The notes under the pieces: generated by a model | Told to the model about the DNA's origin: nothing | What the model saw: only the letters and a program-made list of their open reading frames with translations | Database searches by the model: none | Shown: positions 1 to 3,456 of the stretch, one piece after another | How the letters are laid out: every line of letters begins with the position of its first letter | How positions within the stretch are numbered: position 1 is the first letter of the stretch | Made by a program: the position numbers and the translations under genes | NCBI GenBank assembly: GCA_915275065.1 | Contig: CAJZGD010000150.1 | Coordinates: 1 to 6,381, forward strand | DNA from: an uncultured Corynebacterium sp. | Lineage (GTDB): Bacteria > Actinomycetota > Actinomycetes > Mycobacteriales > Mycobacteriaceae | Direction: 5' to 3' | DNA length: 6,381 bases

Positions 1-538
1 CCGACCAATACGCTGGCGGGATGTAGGCGAGCGAGGTGCGCGCCGGGAATCCGCTTTTCGACGCCGGGATGTCCACGCTCACCAGCGCCCCAACCGGGTT
101 GCCGTCGATGGTGGGGGCGGCCTGTTGGTGTTGGAATTCCTGGTAGGTGAGGGGAACAACGTTGCGGCTGGGGAGTAGGTTGGCCAGGGTGGCGTATTGG
201 TCGTAGGCGGCATTGGTGAGGCCCATGGCTGGGAGGATGGTGGCGGCGATGGCGACGATGCCGCGCTTGTTGATGCTCAGCGGGATGATGAATGCCAGGA
301 GGGCGATGCCCGGGTAGAGGATGGGCATCAGTTTTTCCATGTATGGGATGATGATGACGTCGTAAAGCAGCCAAAAAGCGCCGGTAAACAGTGCACTTAT
401 CAGGGCGGCTCGAACAAGTATGCGATAAGGTTTGCGCCAGGCTACCCAGACGGCGAGGGCCACGAGGGCGGCGAGAAACAGCGTGACCGCGGCCAGGTTA
501 GTGATGGGAATGCTGAGCCATTGATAAACGTGTGCCAT
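1..538 (-). CDS. Membrane-anchored putative esterase (alpha/beta hydrolase), N-terminal 179 codons only; gene runs off the window edge
   Basis: An open frame starts at ATG (complement 536-538) and stays open to position 1, giving 179 residues with no stop, so the C-terminal part lies outside the window. The visible part has about four hydrophobic segments, roughly residues 10-34, 41-64, 71-89 and 93-108, linked by short basic turns (WRKPYR, INKRG). A soluble segment follows from about residue 120. Its stretch ALVSVDIPASKSGFPARTSL then AYIPPAYW resembles the first strands of the PF00756 esterase / mycolyltransferase-like fold as I recall it from corynebacterial membrane-anchored esterases. The nucleophile, acid and histidine of such an enzyme would lie beyond the window, so activity cannot be judged. 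The start is 3 nt after the stop of the upstream holin-like gene and has no clear Shine-Dalgarno, which suggests translational coupling. If the fold call holds, the catalytic domain would sit outside the membrane and act on envelope or lipid esters. It could instead be another membrane protein with a beta-rich extracytoplasmic domain. Confidence 0.6.
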   Translation of the reverse strand, partial: MAHVYQWLSIPITNLAAVTLFLAALVALAVWVAWRKPYRILVRAALISALFTGAFWLLYDVIIIPYMEKLMPILYPGIALLAFIIPLSINKRGIVAIAATILPAMGLTNAAYDQYATLANLLPSRNVVPLTYQEFQHQQAAPTIDGNPVGALVSVDIPASKSGFPARTSLAYIPPAYWS

Positions 539-541
539 AAA

Positions 542-943
542 TTAGTCGGTGATTACGCCTACAATCGCTGTCACAATGCTGATGATGACGCTGCTTATCA
601 CGGCGTCCCAAAACGAATCCACGGTGAGCCCAATGCCGAAATGGTGGGCGATTTCGGACGCAACCAGCAGTGTGATGGCATTGACTACCAGGAGAAACAG
701 TCCGAGGGTGAGGATCGTGACGGGGAGGCTGATGATCCGCAGCGCCTTCCCCACGGTGGCTTGGACCATGTACAGCACGGCCCCGGCGAGGAGGAAGACG
801 ACGTAATAATCGTAGTGTCCGTCGCCGACCAGTGTGCGTGGGGGCATGGCCAGATTGATGCCCGGCACAAAATAGATGGCGCACCATAGCGCGAGGGCGA
901 GCGTGATGATTCGGATCGCTAATCGTCCTAGAGTTCCCAGCAT
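542..943 (-). CDS. Small four-helix membrane protein, YvlD / phage holin family 4 superfamily (PF04020-like)
   Basis: The product is 133 residues and almost wholly hydrophobic. Predicted membrane segments are near residues 8-26, 47-64, 70-95 and 110-131. Two features I associate with the YvlD family are visible: the first helix ending in the turn FVPGI (25-29), and the block ISLPVTILTLGLFLLVVNA (71-89), followed by a second amphipathic region and DSFWDAVISS (109-118). Family members are usually 110-135 residues, so this looks full length. Despite the holin label, chromosomal members have no established lytic role and their function is unknown. The start ATG (complement 941-943) is preceded by a good Shine-Dalgarno, AGGAG at complement 950-954, with 6 nt spacing. 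The gene begins 14 nt after the pat stop and ends 3 nt before the esterase-like start, which points to one transcript. No phage genes are nearby, so I do not read it as a prophage remnant. Confidence 0.85.
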   Translation of the reverse strand: MLGTLGRLAIRIITLALALWCAIYFVPGINLAMPPRTLVGDGHYDYYVVFLLAGAVLYMVQATVGKALRIISLPVTILTLGLFLLVVNAITLLVASEIAHHFGIGLTVDSFWDAVISSVIISIVTAIVGVITD

Positions 944-957
944 TATTATCTCCTAAG

Positions 958-2004
958 CTATTGCGTGATTGAGTTCCATGCTGCCAGAAATCGGTCGGCC
1001 TCCGCGTGGTCGGTGACGGTGATGCGCACGCCCTCGGGGAAGGTCCGGATGATAACCCCCTGGTTAGCGAGCTGTTGCGCTAATGTGGCGGCGGTTTCGG
1101 CGGTTTTAGTGGGGAGCCATACGAAATTGGCTTCGGACGGTATGGCGCCAATGGCTCGGGCCACCCGGTCGCGCTCGCTCATGGTTTCGTTCGTGCGTTC
1201 GAGAAGCTGCGCCGCCCCCGCCAGGCTGGCAATCGCCCCAGCCTGCGCGACGGCACTCACCCCAAACGGGATCGCCACCTTATTGAGCGCCGTAATGATC
1301 GCCGGATTGCCGAAAGCGTACCCAACCCGCACCCCCGCCAGGCCGTAGGCCTTGGAAAACGTTCGCAGCGCCACCACATTTTCATGCTTTACGACGACTT
1401 CCGTCCCCATTGGCGTGTCCTGGGTGCGCACAAATTCAAAATAGGCCTCATCCAAGGCCACCAAGGTGGTGGGCGGCACCACTGCCATAAACTCTTCGAA
1501 CTCCCGTTTGGTGATGGTGGTGCCGGTGGGATTATTCGGATTACACACAAACACCAGCCGCGTGGCCGGCGTGATCGCCGCCGCCAGGGCCGGAAGATCC
1601 ACGCGATGATCCGCCGTGAGCGGCACCGGCCTCGGGGTGGCCCCCGCCACCCGGGCAAAAATCGGGTACGCCTCAAAACTCCGCCAGGGAAACACCACCT
1701 CATCCCCAGTTTTGCAGGTGATCTGCACCAACTGCTGACACAAGGCCGACGATCCGCACCCCACCGCAACCTGCTCGGGTCGCAGCTTCAGGTGCTTGGC
1801 GATGGCATGAACAAGATCCGTGGCTCCCATGTCGGGATAACGATTCGCCGTGGTAGCCGCCTCCGCCATGGCGGCCACCGCAGCCGGCAGTGGGGGATGG
1901 GTTACTTCATTGCTGGAAAGCTTGAGTGCATCGGCCAGTCGCTTTCCCGGAACATATGAGGGAATCTCCGATATGTCAGCACGTACTATCATGCAGCACA
2001 TCAT
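958..2004 (-). CDS. pat: Pyridoxal-phosphate aminotransferase, Pat/HisC type (putative aromatic amino acid / histidinol-phosphate aminotransferase)
   Basis: This is a 348-residue fold-type I (class I/II) PLP aminotransferase of the HisC subfamily, expected in the cytosol. It should transfer an amino group between glutamate/2-oxoglutarate and an aromatic 2-oxo acid or imidazole-acetol phosphate. Visible active-site landmarks, numbered from the first ATG, are: N32 in LSSNE near the N-terminus; GCGSSALCQQL (82-92), the cofactor-phosphate loop; CNPNNPTGT (154-162) with N158; D185 and Y188 in LDEAYFEF; the Schiff-base lysine K218 in TFSKAYGLAGVRVGYA, with R226; and the substrate-carboxylate arginine R327 in GVRITV. 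All key residues are present, so the enzyme should be active. Length and sequence resemble the corynebacterial Pat protein I recall, better than a biosynthetic HisC inside a his operon; no his genes are nearby. Three in-frame ATGs occur (complement 2004, 2001, 1992). The first two have a weak Shine-Dalgarno (GGTGAG, complement 2011-2016). The third fits the usual family N-terminus (M-I-V-R-A-D) but lacks one. It is the first gene of a probable three-gene operon. Confidence 0.9.
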   Translation of the reverse strand: MMCCMIVRADISEIPSYVPGKRLADALKLSSNEVTHPPLPAAVAAMAEAATTANRYPDMGATDLVHAIAKHLKLRPEQVAVGCGSSALCQQLVQITCKTGDEVVFPWRSFEAYPIFARVAGATPRPVPLTADHRVDLPALAAAITPATRLVFVCNPNNPTGTTITKREFEEFMAVVPPTTLVALDEAYFEFVRTQDTPMGTEVVVKHENVVALRTFSKAYGLAGVRVGYAFGNPAIITALNKVAIPFGVSAVAQAGAIASLAGAAQLLERTNETMSERDRVARAIGAIPSEANFVWLPTKTAETAATLAQQLANQGVIIRTFPEGVRITVTDHAEADRFLAAWNSITQ

Positions 2005-2049
2005 AATCCGCTCACCAGCCTGACGAGATCAGATGAGTTCAGGTGAGGC

Positions 2050-2080
2050 GGGGGTATATACATAACCAGCCTGTTTGTAA
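2050..2080 (-). promoter_or_regulatory. Candidate promoter for the pat operon
   Basis: On the minus strand an AT-rich TATGTATATAC element (complement 2054-2064) lies about 50 nt upstream of the pat start and could supply the -10 hexamer. A TTACAA (complement 2075-2080) lies upstream; a -10 at TATACC would give a 16-nt spacer. It is the only AT-rich element near the gene. The match is loose and the hexamer assignment uncertain. Confidence 0.35.
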
Positions 2081-2103
2081 CTAAAACGTCCGTTGAGTAA
2101 CAT
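2075..2103 (+). promoter_or_regulatory. Candidate promoter for the tRNA-Ser/tRNA-Arg transcript
   Basis: TTGTAA (2075-2080) and TAACAT (2098-2103) are 17 bp apart, a plausible -35/-10 pair (4 of 6 -10 bases match TATAAT). Transcription would start about 20 nt before the mature tRNA-Ser. The -10 lies inside the 2093-2110 dyad and the -35 is the same DNA as the suggested pat -35 on the other strand, so the two divergent promoters would overlap. Confidence 0.4.
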
Positions 2104-2110
2104 TACTCAA
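2093..2110. promoter_or_regulatory. Perfect 8-bp dyad (TTGAGTAA-ca-TTACTCAA), possible operator
   Basis: Arms TTGAGTAA (2093-2100) and TTACTCAA (2103-2110) are exact inverted copies with a 2-nt centre, the geometry of a site for a dimeric helix-turn-helix regulator. It overlaps the suggested -10 of the tRNA promoter and lies about 90 bp upstream of pat. I do not recognise the cognate regulator. With so short a loop it is better read as DNA-binding symmetry than as an RNA hairpin. Confidence 0.45.
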
Positions 2111-2111
2111 G

Positions 2112-2127
2112 ATTCAAAAATTTGAAT
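2112..2127. promoter_or_regulatory. Second perfect dyad (ATTCAAA-aa-TTTGAAT) abutting tRNA-Ser
   Basis: Seven-base arms at 2112-2118 and 2121-2127 with a 2-nt centre sit 1 nt after the first dyad and end 1 nt before the mature tRNA-Ser. The element is AT-only apart from one C and one G. It could be an operator half of a tandem site or part of the leader removed during 5' processing of the tRNA. No function is assigned. Confidence 0.35.
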
Positions 2128-2128
2128 T

Positions 2129-2220
2129 GGAGACGTGCCAGAGCGGCCGAATGGGGCTCACTGCTAATGAGTTGTCCTCTTAACGGAGGACCGGAGGTTC
2201 AAATCCTCTCGTCTCCGCCA
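2129..2220 (+). tRNA. tRNA-Ser, anticodon GCU (reads AGC/AGU), CCA encoded
   Basis: The 92-nt gene folds as a class II tRNA. Acceptor arm GGAGACG (2129-2135) pairs with CGTCTCC, followed by discriminator G and a genomically encoded CCA (2218-2220). The anticodon stem GCTCA/TGAGT encloses the loop CTGCTAA, giving anticodon GCT. The long variable arm GTCCTC...GAGGAC is the hallmark of serine tRNA. The T arm GGAGG/CCTCT surrounds TTCAAAT. All arms close with at most one G-T wobble each, so it should be functional. It is the first of two tandem tRNAs and ends 1 nt before the next. Confidence 0.97.
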
Positions 2221-2221
2221 T

Positions 2222-2294
2222 GCGCCCGTAGCTCAACGGATAGAGCATCTGACTACGGATCAGAAGGTTGGGGGTTCGAATCCCTCCGGGCGCA
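2222..2294 (+). tRNA. tRNA-Arg, anticodon ACG (inosine-modified, reads CGU/CGC/CGA), CCA not encoded
   Basis: The 73-nt gene has acceptor arm GCGCCCG (2222-2228) pairing with CGGGCGC (2287-2293) and discriminator A at 2294. The D arm is GCTC...GAGC. The anticodon stem TCTGA/TCAGA encloses CTACGGA, giving anticodon ACG, which in bacteria is deaminated to ICG by TadA. The T arm GGGGG/CCCTC surrounds TTCGAAT. The bases after the discriminator are CAA, so the CCA end must be added by the nucleotidyltransferase, unlike the neighbouring tRNA-Ser. It probably shares the tRNA-Ser transcript. Confidence 0.97.
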
Positions 2295-2300
2295 CAAAGG

Positions 2301-2337
2301 AAAACCCCGGTTAATATTATGCATTGGCCGGGGTTTT
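2301..2337 (+). terminator. Intrinsic-type hairpin terminator after the tRNA pair
   Basis: AAAACCCCGG (2301-2310) and CCGGGGTTTT (2328-2337) are exact 10-bp inverted arms around a 17-nt loop. The distal arm ends in a TTTT tract followed by GG, a short U-run typical of high-GC bacteria. It starts 6 nt after the tRNA-Arg end. The A-tract on the other side would provide a U-run on the minus strand too, so it may also stop transcription arriving from the right. Confidence 0.8.
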
Positions 2338-2454
2338 GGTATGGGTGGGGAAGGGGTCTGCTCCTCGTCCAGGGGCGAGGTTGTGGTGGAAGAGGGGTTG
2401 GTTTGGGAATGCGCTGGTTGCCTCTTTAACATTGTGCGCAATGATGTGGATGGG
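2338..2454. other. Non-coding G-rich spacer between the tRNA terminator and the repeat array
   Basis: No credible gene is seen here. The plus strand is strongly G-rich, with GGG/GGGG runs at 2343-2345, 2347-2350, 2353-2356 and 2372-2375 that could form a G-quadruplex. A small hairpin CCTCG (2363-2367) / CGAGG (2376-2380) lies inside. Open frames crossing this stretch carry translated tRNA sequence and are not genes. Confidence 0.5.
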
Positions 2455-2715
2455 GGCTCCATGTGTTCTAAGCATGGTGTTTGAAGTCTGTTGCCTTAGC
2501 CGCCTTGGGCAATAACTCGCCCAGAACCAAAGACCATGCTTATCGGATTTGCTGTCCTAATAGTTGTGGTGTGTGGGGCTATACCCACATGCAGCACACT
2601 TGATAAGCATGGTTTTCATTCTTGGCGGCTGTCTTCTCCTGGTTTTATGAAGTGTCATGATCAAACACCATGCTTAGAACGTGTGCTGTGTTGAAATTTG
2701 CCTGCTGTGGATTCG
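2455..2715. repeat. Higher-order repeat unit 1 of the array (four sites, about 261 bp)
   Basis: Contains F 2470, R 2533, F 2605 and R 2667. Its first site and flank (2455-2485) closely match the first site of unit 2 (2716-2746), and its R site shares an exact run from ACCATGC through GCTGT (2533-2555) with 2794-2816 in unit 2. Corresponding sites in units 1 and 2 are 261-263 bp apart. Confidence 0.7.
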
Positions 2716-2976
2716 GGCTGCATGTGTTCTAAGCATGGTCTTTTAAATCCACCACCCCAAATCCGCTAGACGACAGTTCGTCCAGAGTTGAAAACCATGC
2801 TTATCGGATTTGCTGTACTAGCGGCCGTGCCGCCTGTACTAGGGCTACCTGGGTGGCAAATGTTCTAAGCATGGTGTTTGAGGATTCGCAGTTCAAAACC
2901 CCAGGAGCTGGCGCGCCCGCAGGGAGAAGACCAAGCTTAGAACAAGTGCAGCCGGTGGCCACGCAGGCAAACCATT
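2716..2976. repeat. Higher-order repeat unit 2 of the array (four sites, about 261 bp)
   Basis: Contains F 2731, R 2794, F 2867 and the degenerate R 2930. Between F 2867 and R 2930 lies CCCAGGAGCTGG followed by GCGCCCG-like sequence, which recurs in unit 3 between its last two sites. The stretch 2804-2864 holds a direct repeat CTGTACTAG (2813-2821, 2834-2842) around a small GCGGC/GCCGC hairpin. Confidence 0.7.
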
Positions 2977-3192
2977 GGCAGTGCACCTGCTAAGCATGGT
3001 TTTCGGTTTTGGGGTGTGCTGGCTCTTGGGGTTTGAAGTGTCGTTGGTAGGAATCCGAGCTTAGCAAGTATGCTGCCGCGGTGTCCTGCGGGGTAGCAGA
3101 TTGGATAAGCATGGTCTTTGGTTGTGGGCGGAGGAATTCCCAGGAGCTGGTGCGCCCGTTAGGAGAAAACCATGCTTAGTAGATATGCTGCC
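2977..3192. repeat. Higher-order repeat unit 3 of the array (four sites, shortened by about 22 bp)
   Basis: Contains F 2992, degenerate R 3054, F 3107 and R 3169. The first two sites lie 260-261 bp from their unit 2 counterparts; the last two lie 239-240 bp away, because about 20 bp (two helical turns) is missing between R 3054 and F 3107. The interior 3138-3167 matches unit 2 at 2899-2928 (CCCAGGAGCTGG, then CGCCCG and GGAGAA), and TGAAGTGTC at 3034-3042 recurs at 2648-2656 in unit 1. Confidence 0.7.
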
Positions 3193-3296
3193 GCCGGGGT
3201 TGGTAGGCAGGTCGCTGGGCTGGCGGCCTGAGCGCCGGGATGATGAGGGCGGCCGGGAGGGCGTCGCAAAGCGGGCGGGGGAGGCGTTTTCTCAAC
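3193..3296. other. GC-rich non-coding spacer after the array
   Basis: No further copy of the array motif and no credible gene is seen. The stretch is GC-rich with purine-rich runs (GGGCGGCC, GCGGGCGGGGGAGG), in contrast to the AT-rich control region that starts at about 3290. Confidence 0.4.
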
Positions 3297-3315
3297 TTAG
3301 TTTATGCAAACCTAA
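3297..3315. promoter_or_regulatory. DtxR-like iron box 1
   Basis: TTAGTTTATGCAAACCTAA matches the 19-bp DtxR consensus TTAGGTTAGCCTAACCTAA at 15 of 19 positions, with the right half ACCTAA intact. DtxR is the Fe(II)-dependent regulator of corynebacteria. The site is upstream of the Fe-S dehydrogenase gene and pairs with a second box 31 bp downstream. It lies above the suggested promoter, which would fit activation as well as repression. Confidence 0.7.
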
Positions 3316-3327
3316 AGCTCACGAGGG

Positions 3328-3346
3328 TAATTTATGCCTAACCTAA
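3328..3346. promoter_or_regulatory. DtxR-like iron box 2
   Basis: TAATTTATGCCTAACCTAA matches the DtxR consensus at 14 of 19 positions, including an unbroken right part GCCTAACCTAA. The two boxes start 31 bp apart, about three helical turns, so two DtxR dimer pairs could bind the same face. The box is about 110 nt upstream of the dehydrogenase start. Confidence 0.7.
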
Positions 3347-3368
3347 GAGATTATTACCACACAAATTT

Positions 3369-3398
3369 TTCGGGCTTCCCCCAAAATCTCGCTATATC
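3369..3398 (+). promoter_or_regulatory. Candidate promoter of the D-2-hydroxyacid dehydrogenase gene
   Basis: The only AT-rich, -10-like stretch near the gene is 3393-3410. TATATC (3393-3398) with TTCGGG (3369-3374) gives an 18-bp spacer; TATATA (3404-3409) is an alternative. TATATC-CTA-GATATA is also a short dyad (3393-3407), and CGGGCT (3371-3376) pairs with AGCCCG (3411-3416). The match to consensus is weak. Confidence 0.3.
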
Positions 3399-3456
3399 CT
3401 AGATATATACAGCCCGTAAATCCAACCACCCTCTTCAAACGGATTTGGAGTACCTA

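Larger units (their letters stand above)
2455..3192. repeat. Array of twelve 24-bp motifs in strictly alternating orientation, helically phased
   Basis: The motif in one orientation reads ACCATGCTTA, then G or T, then about six variable bases, then TGC-[AT]-GCC; an A-rich flank (AAA or AAAG) precedes ACC. Call copies with core AAGCATGGT 'F' and copies with core ACCATGCTT 'R'. F cores start at 2470, 2605, 2731, 2867, 2992 and 3107; R cores start at 2533, 2667, 2794, 2930, 3054 and 3169. The order is F-R-F-R throughout. F-to-R spacing is nearly constant (62-63 bp); R-to-F spacing is 72, 64, 73, 62 and 53 bp. Two R copies are degenerate: 2930 (ACCAAGCTT) and 3054 (TCCGAGCTT). The DNA between sites is mostly unique and carries no gene. 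The pattern resembles a binding array for a multimeric protein, or a REP/BIME-type mosaic in which inverted units alternate; I recognise no specific family. It is not CRISPR: orientation alternates and the spacers are too long. Confidence 0.9.

Noticed and set aside
197..889. Plus-strand frame of 230 residues across the holin-like and esterase-like genes
   Set aside because: The product is Asp/Gly/His-rich low complexity, as expected of a shadow of hydrophobic minus-strand genes, which have clear family features.
1384..1959. Plus-strand frame opposite pat
   Set aside because: It is antisense to an intact aminotransferase with all active-site residues and has no family resemblance.
2222..2300. 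Integrative-element attachment site at the tRNA-Arg 3' end
   Set aside because: No second copy of the tRNA 3' segment and no integrase appear in the window; only the short GCGCCCG recurs at 2913 and 3151, which is too little.
2122..2515. Open frames covering the tRNAs and the following spacer on both strands
   Set aside because: They translate tRNA and terminator sequence; the tRNA folds explain this DNA.
2455..3192. CRISPR array
   Set aside because: Repeats alternate in orientation, are short and variable, have 53-73 bp periods, and no cas gene is in the window.
2455..3192. Insertion sequence or MITE with terminal inverted repeats
   Set aside because: Twelve copies alternate inside the region; there is no transposase and no target-site duplication that I can see flanking 2455-3192.
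2455..3192. Replication origin or plasmid iterons
   Set aside because: No DnaA boxes (TTATCCACA-type) and no AT-rich unwinding region are visible, and origin iterons are direct repeats.
2801..3346. Short open frames inside the array (2801-2986 minus, 3101-3346 plus)
   Set aside because: They cross array motifs, lack ribosome sites, and their products resemble nothing I recognise; the 3101-3346 frame runs through DtxR box 1.
3445..3456. TTG start at 3445 for the dehydrogenase, four residues longer
   Set aside because: It overlaps the GGAG that is well placed for ATG 3457, and has no ribosome site of its own.
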